From: Scylla paramamosain
Lineage: Eukaryota > Arthropoda > Malacostraca > Decapoda > Portunidae
NCBI RefSeq assembly: GCF_035594125.1
Contig: NC_087181.1
Location: forward strand, 6,641,340 to 6,705,339
Direction of reading: 5' to 3'
DNA: 64,000 nt
Below are positions 33,782 to 44,765 of this stretch, one piece after another (positions within the stretch are counted from its first letter, which is position 1; every line of letters starts with the position of its first letter). The translations under genes were made by a program, and so were the position numbers. A model generated the notes under the pieces. The model had not been told where the DNA came from. It saw only the letters and a list, made by a program, of their open reading frames with translations, and did not search any database.

Positions 33782-34756
33782 TATCGTTTTTTTTTTTTTG
33801 TATTTATTTATTTTAACATCTATTAATTCAGTTATTAACTGGCAGAACACTCCTACCTGATGGTGTGTGAGATGGCATCAACAGAGCCCACTCCTAAGGA
33901 GGTGGAAGAGGTGGAGGTGGAGGCCCAGACAGCAGGGCCAAGTACCAGCCAATCACCTACGAGTATCCCACAAAAGGCCCAGCAAGAGTCATAGACTTCA
34001 TGATGATGTGTATGTAGATAAGCATATTATTTTTTTAAAGAAGCAGGAGGTAGAGAAATGAATGATGAAAAGAAAAGAACACTTAAGATTATCAAAAAAC
34101 AATAGGTAACTGACATGATGTTTCGCAGACAAGTCAGTGAATGCTTCGAGGTTGATTCAAGAACAGTTGCCATCCGTGCCCCTTACCCGTCCTTTACCCG
34201 TTTGTGGTATTATTAATCTCCCCCATTCCTGTGGATGTATTTTAAAAATGCGGCACTGAGGGCGGGATGGGGTAGAGAAAGTGTTGACTCAGTGGGATGA
34301 GAGACAAGACACCTTCATCTTCCCTCCTTATATTTTTGGAAACAAAACGCTTATTGATTTGGTTTTTATAGAAAGTAATGTGTTTATAAACGTGAAAAAA
34401 AAGTAAAAGTAAGAATCTCTAGCCAACAATGTGTGTGGCAAAGCATGATAGAGAGCGAGAATGGTAAACATTAGACAGTAGTGTATATAGATACATAGAT
34501 CACTCAGCGTGGCATAACTGGCAACTCATACCAGTAGGCCTAACCAACCTCCGGGAGCCCCGCACCCCCACGAGTGGTCTTCAAGGTCACCAACATATAT
34601 TTGATTCTTTAATTTGCTATTTACTTGTAGATCATCATCATTATGCATTATTTTACATTATATAATATATATTAATAAAAATGTAAGCGAAAAATGCATT
34701 CAATCACATTTTTCGGAATTATTGGTTTGAAAGGGCTACCAACGTTAATTTTGGCC
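33782..34756. other. No recognisable gene or element
   Basis: AT-rich sequence. A 40-codon frame at 33872-33994 encodes an acidic Glu/Thr/Ser/Pro-rich peptide (TPKEVEEVEVEAQ). I cannot assign it. A GC-rich patch lies at 34540-34585. No terminal repeats seen. Confidence 0.5.
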
Positions 34757-34816
34757 ACTGGGGTTCGAGCTTCTGGTGTTCCTCGGCAGGGAATGCCTGA
34801 GCAAGAGCCTCAATGA

Positions 34817-35533
34817 GTGGAGGATAAGGAAAAAGAAGAGAGAGGGGAGCAGAGCACCCAGACAGAAAACCTGATGAAAGAGGCAGAAGCACAGACGACG
34901 AAGACTGAAGAGAGAAAAGACCAGCAAGAAGTGGTGGAAGTGGCCAGAACAGACAGACGCCCAAGGAAGAAGAGAATGGTAATCAAGAAAGCCCCAGTAT
35001 GTGTCATTGGAGACAGCATGGTAAGGAAGACTCCTGACTTTGTGAGAAGGGAAATTGAGTCCACCAGCATGGGAGGTGCTAAGATCCAAGGCGTCAAGAG
35101 GAAAGTTAAGGAAGAAGTGCAAGAAATGGAAGAGAGAAGCCTGCTAGTTATCCAAGGAGGAGTTAACAACTTAGTAGAGGCAGGTGCTGAAGAGACAGTA
35201 AAGGAAGTGATAGAAGCAGTGAGGGCAGCAGAAGAAAAGATGTGTGTGGCTGTGGTGGGGGTCCTGCGGCGCCCACGGGAAAGAGTGCAGTATGAGAAGG
35301 TCAGAAGAGAAACGAACCGCAAGATATGCATGGAACTCATGAAAGTCAAAATAGAATGGATGGCAGAGAAGAAGGGCAACGTGAGCTTCCTGGACATGGA
35401 TGGGATCCTCGACCAGGACAAATTCTTCGGGAGAGACGGGGTCCACCTCAATCACAATGGGAATGAGAGGCTAGGACATCGACTGGCTGAGTGGATGAGG
35501 GCGAGGCAGGTGTATTGTGTGGACGAGGCATGA
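34817..35533 (+). pseudogene. LINE ORF1, esterase part intact, PHD finger truncated
   Basis: An uninterrupted 238-residue frame runs from ATG 34817. It contains a charged linker, then the SGNH esterase with VIGDSMV (nucleophile Ser), QGGVNNL (oxyanion Asn block) and DGVHLNHNGNERLG (Asp/His pair). The usual start lies upstream in the PHD finger, which this copy lacks, so the ATG here is internal. The frame ends at TGA 35531-35533, 63 bp before ORF2. Confidence 0.85.
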
Positions 35534-36551
35534 CGAGGAGGACCCACTGATGTCAGTGAATATGGAAGAAAAGAGACTAGCCAGGCAAGTAAATGTGTGA
35601 AGATTGGCTGTATGAATGTGAGAGGATGGGGTGTGGGCAAGTTTGAGGATGTATGCAAGGAGCTCAGGGAGTGGAGGTTCGACTTAGTTGGGCTCACTGA
35701 GACTCACCTGAGAGATGATGTACGAATGGAGGGATGCGAGTATGTTATGATTGGAAAGGGGCGTAAGGCACAGGAAACACTGGGAGGAGGTGTAGCCCTA
35801 CTTTATAAGAAAGAAAGAGGACTGAAAGTAGAGGAGATTGATGTGGGGGAGTGTACAAGTAGTGAGGATGTGCTTGCAGTCAGAGTGGAATGCATGGATG
35901 GTCATGGCAGACCAGAGAAGGTGGTACTGGTGGTAGCGTACATGACTGTCATGGGTGAAAGAGCAGAAAGGGAAAATAGGAGGAAGTATGACATACTTAA
36001 GAAAGTTGTGAGAGAGCATGGAGAGGAGAGTGCTAGTTATGGGTGACATGAATGCACATGTGGGAATACTGGGGGAACAGGTGAACAGGACTGGTGAAAT
36101 GCTTGGAGAGTTTGTTGATGAACTAGAGCTGGAAAATCTGAATGTTACTTTGGCTGAGGGACGTGTGACTTGGAGTGCAAGAGAGCAGGAGTCGGCAGTT
36201 GACTACGTGTTGATGAATGGAAGAATGCGTGAAATTGTGTCGCATATGTGGATAGATGAGGATGGTTTGGTTGATATTGTGTCTGATCACAACATGCTGG
36301 TTGTGGAGTGCTTGATGCAGGGTGGGAATGAAGTGAAAGTGGCAAGTAAGAAAAAGAAGTGGAGACTGAGAGATGTAGGGTGGGAGAACTTTCAGGTTGA
36401 ACTGAGTGAGAGAAGCTAGGACGACGAAAGTGTGCATGACGTGGAGCATCTGAATGAGAAACTGGTTGAGGACGTGAGGGGTGCTGCTGAGAACCAGATA
36501 GGGTTTGTGAGAGTAGGTAAAAGAAAGAATGTATGTAAACCATGGTGGAAT

Positions 36552-36702
36552 TGTAAGATAGCTAGGCAGGGGAACGAGACACAGGGACACACGTCTCTCC
36601 TTTATTGGGCTCGGCCCGGAACTGAGGATACACTCTTGGCGACAAGCAGTGCTTGGCTTGCCGCCGCGAAAACATATCGTACAAATAATAATATATCCAA
36701 TA
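36552..36702 (-). repeat. Gypsy B 3' LTR
   Basis: A 151-bp LTR, with a purine-rich stretch (ACGGGGGATA, minus strand) directly internal to it at 36703-36712. Confidence 0.93.
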
Positions 36703-36766
36703 TCCCCCGTAAGATAAATGTGTGCCTGCAACACATTAATCTGATATGTGTATGTGTGTGTGTGTG

Positions 36767-39700
36767 TTACACATAGTCGCTCAGCCACCCCGGTCGCCGC
36801 ACCTGCCTCCTGGGTGCGGGGCGTAGCTGAGGTTGGGTGGGGGTTGAGACTTGTGTGGGTGTCGTGGTTGGTTGAGCGGCCGGCGGGGTTGGTGGGCGCA
36901 GGGTTGGCGGTGCGGGCGGTGGGGTTGACTCAGCGACGGGCCGCAGATGCTTCCTGTTCCTGAGACTTATTCGGCCGCTACCATCAAGCCTGACGGTGTA
37001 CTGCCTGTAGGGCAGCGCCTCCACGATCAAGCCCGTGCGGTCCCACGTGCCCCAGGCCTGGTTCTGCATCCTTACTCGTGTGCCGGGGGACAGGGGCCGG
37101 AGCTGTCTGGGTGTGCAGGTTGCCATCAGGGTGTTGCCTTCCTCCCCCATTTTCACTTCTCTCTCACGCAGCGTCCTTCCCCAGTGCCTGTCCACCTTGT
37201 AATGTCGTCGGGCTGTTGGCACGCCATCACGCAGCTGCCTTCCGGTGGCAAGTTGGGCGGGGGACTTGTTGACAGATCGCAGCGGGGTGTTAAGGTATTG
37301 CAGCACAGCGAGGGAGGTTTTGTCCGTGTCCAATGAGCCCCCACTACCTGTGTTGGCTCTGATGATTCTTTTGGCCGTCTTGACCGCTGCTTCGGCCCGC
37401 CCGTTTGACTGTGGGTACTGTGCTGAGGACAGGCGTGCAATGACACTCCACTTCTTGAGGAATTCCGACATTTCCTCGCTCGCCAGGTTCGGCCCCCCAT
37501 CAGTGGACAGCTGTTCCGGGGCGCCCCATCGCTTGAAGTACTGCCTCATTTGACTCTTGATTTTATTAGATGTAGCACCGTGTGGGAAATGGGCGAGTTC
37601 TAGCCATCCAGTGAGCCTGTCAGCGTAGACCATGTAGGTGTGCCCCTCATGCTGAAACATGTCCGCCACTGTGGATTGGAATGGGTACTCTGGGGGCGGC
37701 GTGATGACGAGTGTTTCTGAGGGCTGAGAGGGAGCGTGCGTCTCGCATGACGTGCACGACGCCCGGTAGTGTTGCAGGTCCCCTTCCAACCCGGGCCAGT
37801 ATACACATTGCCTTGCCCTCCGCAGCATGGAATCTAGCCCTTGGTGACCAGCGTGTAAGTTTGCTGCTACCTGTGGGCGGAGGGGCTCAGGAATCACGAG
37901 TCGCACACAACCCTGGTCAAAGGTGTATGTGACAAGGTCTTGAGAGACTGCCAACCGGTCCCTCACGCCATAGAACGGGCGCAGGCAGGCCACTTCTTGC
38001 GCCTTGTGTGGGTGCCAGTCCGCGGCCAACACTTTGGCCAGTAGTAGTTGGTAGACAGGGTCGTCGGCTGCAGATTTTCTCACCGCTGACTCGTCGAGAA
38101 CGTGATCCTTGTGTTCGGCTGTAGCGATGACCATGGCTGCTACTGCCTCGGTGAGGTCCTCATCCAGGTCGGCGTCGGTGTCTGTGGTGGGGCTTCTGAG
38201 GGCTGGGTACCTGGACAGGAAGTCGGCTGCGGCGTTCCTTTTTCCTGGCAGATATTTGACTTGAAAGCGGTACTATAGCGTTCGCTCCTTGAGCTGGAAG
38301 AGTCGTGGGTTGATGACTTCTGTGAGGGCCCTGTCCCCCAGCAGCTTGGTGAGAGGGCGGTGGTCGGTGACGATGGTGAGGTTCGGGCACCCCAACAAGA
38401 ACAGCCGGGCTTTCTGGAGGCACCACACCACAGCCAAGGTTTCCCCCTCTACCGCGGCGTAACCAGTCTCGGCGGCCGTGAGGTGGCGGGTTCCGCACAG
38501 GGCCAGACGCCAGCCCGCCCTGCAGCAGAAGGGAGCAGCAGCAGACGAGCAGTGGCAGAACTGCTGCAGGATAATGAATCCAATGCCCTCCCTGCTCCAG
38601 TCTGTGAGGGCAACTGTGGGGCGGGTTTTGTCGTAATATGCCAGGCCGTCCTTTGCAAGCTGGCATATGGTGTCCTGAGCGCGGCGGAATTTCTCCTGCA
38701 GGTGCTCGTCCCAGTACACAGCCTTTCCGCACGGCTTCTTCAGGAGCTCCCTGAAGGCGTTCATGACTGGGGCTGTGGCGAGGAATGGGGCAAGTTGATT
38801 GACAAACCCGTACCACGACCTGATGTCTGAGATGGAGGGCTTGTCAGGCATCCTGAAGCTTTTGATTGCCGCTAGGTGCTCGTCTGTGGGTTTGTACTCC
38901 TCCCAGCCGAGGCGAAAACCCACGAAATCCACCTCCCTCCGTGCGAACTGGAATTTTTCAGGCTTCAAAGTAATCCCCTTGGCTGCACAGGTCGCCAGAA
39001 ACTTGTACGTGTGCCAGAATGCGTCTTCGATGTTGCTGTCGTAGAGGAGGGTGTCGTCGATACACTTGTGCTTCCTCACGATGCCTTGGATGGCGTCATC
39101 GAAGCGCTTTGTGTATGCGTCGCCAGCAGAACAGTGGCCCATGGGGGTCCGGAGGTACCTGAACCTCCCCCATGGGGTGATGAAGGTGGTGAGACTTCGA
39201 CTCTCCTCGTCCAGCCTGACTTGGTGGTACCCCCAATAAGCGTCAGCCACTGTCTTGAAGCAATGTTTGGGGACACTAGACACCATGTCGAAGGGGGCGG
39301 GGGTGTGGTGTGTCTCTCTGCGGCATGCGGCGTTGAGGCGCTGGTAATCGACGGTGCGTCGCGGTTGCCCTCATTTCTTTGCTACCACAACCATGCGGGC
39401 ACACCACTCCGTGGGTTCCCCTGCCGGGACGGGCTCGATGACGCCTCGCCGTACGTCGTCTTCAAGCTGGGCTTTCACCTCGTCCTCCCAGTGTTTCGGC
39501 ACCGAGGCGGGCGTGTGGCAGGCGTAGGGGACAGCGTTGGGTGCCAGGTGGATGTGGTGAGGCTCGCCGTCCATCACGGGCAGCGGGCTCCTTGTGGTGT
39601 TGAAGGCGGAGGCCGAGAAGTGTTGTAGTAGCCACTCCTCTAGCCGTCGTATGTGCTCCTCGTGTGGCGGGAATGGTATCGTAGCGGGCTTGGCAGGCGG

Positions 39701-40900
39701 CCGGGCAGGCTCGGCGGTCGTGTCACGCGCTTCCACTGCTTGCACTGTCGGCAGGGAGTGGTGAGGGAAGCCGGCGGGCACCAGCCCCAGCTCCTCGCAC
39801 GCGCTCAGTGACAGGAACAGCGACCTGGCGGAGGGTACGAAGTATACTTCTTGCTGTGTAGCATGGCCGCCAAGTTAAATGTCACACCGGCACGATCCGA
39901 GGCACCGTAAGGGCAAGTCCGCTACATCCCGCAAGCCTGCACATCCCTGTAGCTGCGTGGGTTGTATGTTGAGACTGGACAGGAGGGCCGCCCCCGCGAC
40001 GCACACCTGGGCGCCGGTGTCCGCCACAGCTGCTGTGCGGTGCTTGGCGCCCTTGCCAAGCGCCACTGTTACCTCTATGGTGGGTTGGCGGGACACGTTC
40101 GCGCCTGCCGTTGTCACTGATCCCGAGACGGCGTAGGCAGATGCAGTGCTGTGTGGGCGCTTGGAGCTCCTGCAGCACCTCTTGAAGTGACCTTTCTTAC
40201 GACAGGCGATGCAGACTGCTTCCCTGGCCGGGCAGGAAGCTCTGTCAGGGGCGTGCAAAGTACCACAGTTCCAGCAAGTACGTGAGGGCTGTGTCTTGCC
40301 AGAGGTGGTGGCAGCGGCGGCGTCGAGCGTCTGGTTCCCGTTCTCCTCGGCCCGCACGGTGCCAGCCGCGCGACTGCTTTCCCGCCAACCGCCCACGCCT
40401 GTGGTGTGTTGGCGGGCTGCCTCATATGCACAACACATGGCCCTTAGGGCGTCCACACTGCCTAACGAGTCACACGCCTGATACACCTGCTGTTTGAGGC
40501 CCGTGTCGCGGATGCCTACCACAAGCTTTTTCAATAGCAAGTACTCAGAGAGGTTGAGGCTGCACTGGGGACACTCGAAAGCGCAGTCGTTGACTTTCTG
40601 GGCGCCCCGTACGAAGAAGTCACTAACACACTCGTCCTGCCCTTGGCTGACACCGAAAAACTCTGCCCACTGCACTGCCGGGGTGGAGGAGCGAAGCACT
40701 AGGTTACCAATGGCGTCCAGCGCCTCCTGCTGTGTGAGGGCGCTCCACTGATTGAAGGTGAATCTGGCGTCCAAGGCACGTTGCAGCGGGGGGCCACAGA
40801 GGAGTCTGACGTGATGGACCGCTTCCTGGCGTGGCCACTTGCTGAGGAGAAGCCAGCACTCCATGGACCGTTTCCACGACCTGAATGCAGCTGGTGTCAT
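36767..40900 (-). pseudogene. gag-pol: Gypsy B gag-pol, single frame with three nonsense codons
   Basis: ATG 40900 opens one continuous reading register to 36767, broken only by TAA (39875-39877), TGA (39371-39373) and TAG (38273-38275). In order: gag core (FRSWKRSMECWLLL, FFGVSQGQDECVSDFF), two zinc knuckles (CWNCGTLHAPDRASC, CIACRKKGHFKRCC), protease AVADTGAQVCVAG, reverse transcriptase (RMVVVAKK, FKTVADAYWGYHQV, CIDDTLLYD as the catalytic box), RNase H (ALTDWSREGIGF, VTDHRPLTKLLG), integrase (HAGHQGLDSMLRRARQCVYW, CTSCETH, TDGGPNLAS, NGRAEAAVKTAKR) and a Pro-rich C-terminus. The usual aromatic of YxDD is Cys. gag and pol appear fused with no frameshift between them. There is no env. Confidence 0.92.
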
Positions 40901-41145
40901 ATCCAGGTCGCATTTCTCGGGGGCAGCCGAGAGAGAGGCACCCGAGGGGCGGGCGCCACGTTGCCTCGTGTGATGAGCGCCGCCATGTTGGCCTGCAAGG
41001 TGGTGATGGCTTGTTGCTGGTCACTGATGGTCTGCCTTGCCTGCTGGAGCAGCGGCTGGAGGCTGCGAGGAACCACTGTCGTCGAGGCCCTAGGCGTCGA
41101 GCGAGGGGATCGGCGAGGTAGAGGCATCTTGACCGGTGTAGGTAA

Positions 41146-41161
41146 GGGTTTCACTGCGCCA
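41146..41161 (-). other. Gypsy B primer-binding site
   Basis: The minus strand reads TGGCGCAGTGAAACCC immediately after the LTR end CTTACA. The primer tRNA is not identified. Confidence 0.65.
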
Positions 41162-41312
41162 TGTAAGATAGCTAGGCAGGGGAACGAGACACAGGGACAC
41201 ACATCTCTCCTTTATTGGGCTCGGCCCGGAACTGAGGATACACTTTTGGCGACAAGTAGTGCTTGGCTTGCCGCCGGGAAAACATATCGTACAAATAATA
41301 ATATATCCAATA
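41162..41312 (-). repeat. Gypsy B 5' LTR
   Basis: It matches 36552-36702 with about four substitutions. Confidence 0.93.
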
Positions 41313-43863
41313 GGAATGATGAAATCAGAGTGGCTAGGAAGGAGCGAAAGAGAATGAGTAGACAGTGTAGATGGCTGAGTAAAAAGAGGCATGAAAGCGA
41401 TGAGGCAGAGAATGAGTATCAGAATGCATGGGCAGCGTATGTGAAGCAGCAGCGGTTCACAAGACGAATGATAATGAATGCTAAAGTGAAGAGTGAAAGG
41501 AGTGTGATTCAATCTTTAAGGGAGAAAGGTATGGAAGGTGGCCGTGAATGGTACAAGTTCATGAGAGGTGAGAATATGTCAGGCAGTGTTGGTGTGGAGA
41601 GTCTAAAAGTGGAGGGTGTAGTTATAACAGAAAAGGAGGGAATCAGGGAGCCAATCAAAGGGTTCTGGGAAGAAGTAAGTGGGGTAGGTGAGATGTTTAG
41701 TGTGAGAGAAGGATGTGTAACACTGGAAAGCAAGAATGCAGATGAATTGGATGAAAGAATCAGTAGGGATGAAGTGGAGAGGTGTGTGAGAAGGCAGAAG
41801 AATGGCAAGGCAGCAGGTCCAGATGATATTCCCTATGAGTTCTACAAGAATGGTGGGGAGGTAGTGATAGACAGAATGACTGAGTTATTCAACCGAGTGT
41901 GGGATGAAGAGAGAGTGCCAAGAAAGTGGAATGAGAGCCGAGTGTGTCTGTTGCATAAGGGGGCTTTTAAGAGTAAGAATGAGCTGAAGAACTACAGGCC
42001 AATTGCATTAGTGAATACAATAGGTAAAGTTTTCAGTGCAGTGTTGAATGAGAGACTGTGTAAATGGATTGAGAGAACTGGAGTGCTGGGTGAAGAACAG
42101 AATGGTTTTCGTAGGGATAGGAGAGCTGAGGACAATATGTTTGTGGTGAATGAAATGATTGAGAAGAAAAAGAAGGATGGGGGTACCTAGGTTTTCTGGA
42201 TATAGAGAAAGCTTATGATAGAGTGAACAGAGAAATGCTAAGTAGAGTCTTAGAAAAGATTGGATTGAGTGCAAAGATAGTTAACATAGTGCAAAGTATG
42301 TATGTGGACACAAGAGCTAGATACAGACTAGGAAACATAGAAACAGACTGGGTGAAGAGTGAGAGAGGAGTTAGGCAGGGCTGTATATTGTCACCAACCC
42401 TTTTCAGCCTGTATACAGAGGAGCTAGCAGCCAGGATGAGAAGAATGAATGTAGGGGTAAGTGTGGGGAATGATAAAGTATGTGTGCTTCTTTATGCAGA
42501 TGACGTAGTTGTTATGAGTGAATCGGCAGATGAGCTTCAAAGTTTGTTGGATGTAGTGGATAGCTATGGTAAAGACTTTGGAGTAAGGTTTAGCAGTGAG
42601 AAAAGCAAAGTAATGATTGTGAATAGGTCAGAGGATGAAAGTAATGTGGTATGGAGACTTGGAGAGAATGAGTTGAGACAGGTGCAAGAATACAAGTACT
42701 TAGGGATGTGGATGAGTCCTAGTGGGTGTGCAAAGGCAAAGAATGAAAAGATAAGTATGGCAAACCAGTGGGTAGGTCGATTGGGAAGCGCGGCAAGGAT
42801 GAGAGCAAGTAAGTATGATGTGTTGAGAGAAGTGTGGAAGAGTGTGGCTGTGCCATGTATAATGTATGGTATGGATGTGATTGCATGGAATGAAAGTGAA
42901 ATTGATAAGTTAGAAGTGGGCCAGAATAGAGTAGCAAGGATGGCACTGAGTGCACCGAGGTGCACAGCAGTTGAAGCCTTGAGAGATGACATGGGATGGA
43001 GCACCTTTAGAGAAAGCCTCACAAAAGCCACACTTAGGTACAAGATTAGGCTTGAGAGAATGGATGATGCAAGAATAGCAAGGAAGGTGTACCTGTGGAA
43101 TGAAAGTGGAAGCAAATGGAGGAAGAGATGCATGAAAATGACAGACAGGAATGGATTGCAAGTGGTGTGGGCGATAAGAATGGCTGGGAGGAATCAAAAT
43201 GAGCGTGAATGGGTGTTAACAAGAGGAGACAGAGTGGGAGCCGAATGGGATGTGAGAAAATGGAAGAATGAGATAGACAAAGAAGTGAAATGTGTGGGAT
43301 TGAATGAATGGAAGAATGAAATGGAAAGAAAGAAGACCCTGGAATGGTACAAGGAAAAAAGAGTCCCCGAGGTATGAAAGGTGGTATGATGGAAGCCTGG
43401 GCGGTGATCTTCTCTTCCGAGCGAAAGCACAATGTATGGATGTGAATGCAAGGAGTTACAGGTGGTCTGAGTCCGCAGCAAAGTGTGCCAGATGTGTGAC
43501 ATGGGAGAGGATGAGACGGTGGAACATGTGGTGCTGGAGTGTGTGAAATATGCCAGAGACAGGTATGAGATGATGCAAGTGATACTGACTGAGTTAGGGC
43601 ATGATAGGAATGAAAGAGTGGAGAAGACAGGAAAGGAATGGATGGTGTTGTTGCTGGGACTGTGTAGAGAGGCGAATGAAAGGATGATGGAGGCGGTAAA
43701 AGAGTTTCTGGAGAGAATGTGGCGTGCCAGGTGTATGAACAATTAGGATAGAGGATGCTGTTCGTTTCTCTTTTTTTTCCCCCTTCTACAGGAGTTGCCG
43801 ATCCTAAGGCCTGACTCAGGAGTGATCCTGTGCCACCTGTAGCATCAAGATCAAGATCAAGAT

Positions 43864-43982
43864 GTGGTGAACCCTGTGCATAGATTTGTGGCCCAGTGGA
43901 AAAGTGTCTGTCTTGTAAGTAAGGGGTAACCTGTTCGAATCTCACTGTAGGAATGTTATTATTATTACTACTACTACTACTT
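43864..43982 (+). repeat. tRNA-derived SINE (fragment) with (ATT/ACT)n tail
   Basis: A tRNA-like head has an A box TGGCCCAGTGG (43889-43899), an anticodon-like loop CTTGTAA and a B box GTTCGAATCTC (43933-43943), then ends in ATT/ACT repeats at 43955-43981. The T stem and acceptor do not pair, so it is not a working tRNA gene. Polymerase III boxes plus a simple-repeat tail are typical of tRNA-derived SINEs. It sits exactly between two LINE copies. Confidence 0.6.
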
Positions 43983-44750
43983 TTGAGAGGTGACATGGGA
44001 TGGAGCACCTTCAGAGAAAGACTGACAAAAGCCACACTTAGGTACAAGATTAGGCTTGAGAGAATGGATGATGCAAGAATAGCAAGGAAGGTGTATCTGT
44101 GGAATGAAAGTGGAAGCAAATGGAGGAAGAGATGCATGAGAATGACAGACAGGAATGGATTGCAAGTTGTGTGGGCGATAAGAATGGCTGGTAGGAATCA
44201 AAATGAGCGTGAATGGGTGGTAACAAGAGGAGACAGAGTGGGAGCGGAATGGGATGTGAGAAAATGGAAGAATGAGATAGACAAAGAAGTGAAATGTGTG
44301 GGACTGAATGAATGGAAGAATGAGATGGAAAGAAAGAAGACCCTGGAATGGTACAAGGAGAAAGAGGCCCCGAGGTATGAAAGGTGGTATGATGGAAGCC
44401 TGGGCGGTGATCTTCTCTTCTGAGCGAGGGCACAGTGTATGGATGTGAATGCAAGGAGTTACAGGTGGTCTGAGTCCCGCAGCAAAGTGTGCCAGATGTG
44501 TGACATGGGAGAGGATGAGACGGTGGAACATGTGGTGCTGGAGTGTGTGAAGTATGCCAGAGACAGGAATGAGATGATGCAAGTGATACTGACTAAGTTA
44601 GGGCATGATAGGAATGAAAGAGTGGAGAAGACGGGAAAAGAGTGGATGGTGTTGTTGCTGGGACTGTGTAGAGAGGCGAATGAAAGGATGATTGAGGCGG
44701 TGAAAGAGTTTCTGGAGAGAATGTGGCGTGCCAGGTGTATGAACAATTAG
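43983..44750 (+). pseudogene. LINE ORF2 C-terminal fragment (third copy)
   Basis: The frames at about 43983-44423 and 44439-44750 give the C-terminal region with CQMCDMGEDETVEHVVLEC. They are joined only across a CGA to TGA change at 44421-44423. The reverse transcriptase core is absent. Confidence 0.85.
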
Positions 44751-44765
44751 GATAGAGGATGCTGT

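Larger units (their letters stand above)
36552..41312 (-). mobile_element. Gypsy-type LTR retrotransposon B with very short LTRs
   Basis: 151-bp direct repeats (36552-36702 and 41162-41312) flank a single gag-pol frame on the minus strand. Target duplication GGAAT is exact at 36547-36551 and 41313-41317. The intact site GTGGAATGATGAAATC is readable in the LINE copy at 14663. LTRs differ at about four positions by eye. A primer site and purine tract are present. LTR termini are TGTAAG...CCAATA on the plus strand. Confidence 0.95.
35597..43746 (+). pseudogene. LINE ORF2, split by Gypsy B and several frameshifts
   Basis: The endonuclease part lies at 35597-36419 with a frameshift near 36030 and TGG to TAG at 36417-36419. 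The endonuclease His is retained here (SDHNMLVVE), unlike the first copy. After Gypsy B the frame runs from 41313 through reverse transcriptase (AAGPDDIPYEFYKNG, LDIEKAYDRVN in a shifted frame near 42190, GVRQGCILSPTLF, LLYADDVVVM near 42486-42516) to the C-terminus. Frameshifts near 43365 and 43474 precede the zinc region CQMCDMGEDETVEHVVLEC. YADD is intact. Confidence 0.9.
34757..43863 (+). mobile_element. PHD/esterase LINE, second copy, split by a Gypsy element
   Basis: This copy starts abruptly inside the PHD finger of ORF1 (equivalent to about 12870 in the first copy), so it is 5'-truncated. It runs to 36551, is interrupted by Gypsy B (36552-41312), resumes after the duplicated GGAAT at 41313 and ends in (ATCAAG)n at 43843-43863. 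It is less damaged than the first copy and gives the best reading of both ORFs. Confidence 0.92.

Noticed and set aside
33872..33994. Small acidic reading frame as a host gene exon
   Set aside because: Only 40 codons, no splice context or family match, and it is surrounded by transposon remnants.
38876..39628. 250-residue plus-strand frame
   Set aside because: It is antisense to Gypsy B reverse transcriptase, whose motifs are unambiguous. A GC-rich antisense frame is expected to stay open by chance.
43864..43960. Possible tRNA-Thr (TGT) gene
   Set aside because: A and B boxes are present but the T stem and acceptor stem do not pair and a simple-repeat tail follows, so a SINE is the better call.
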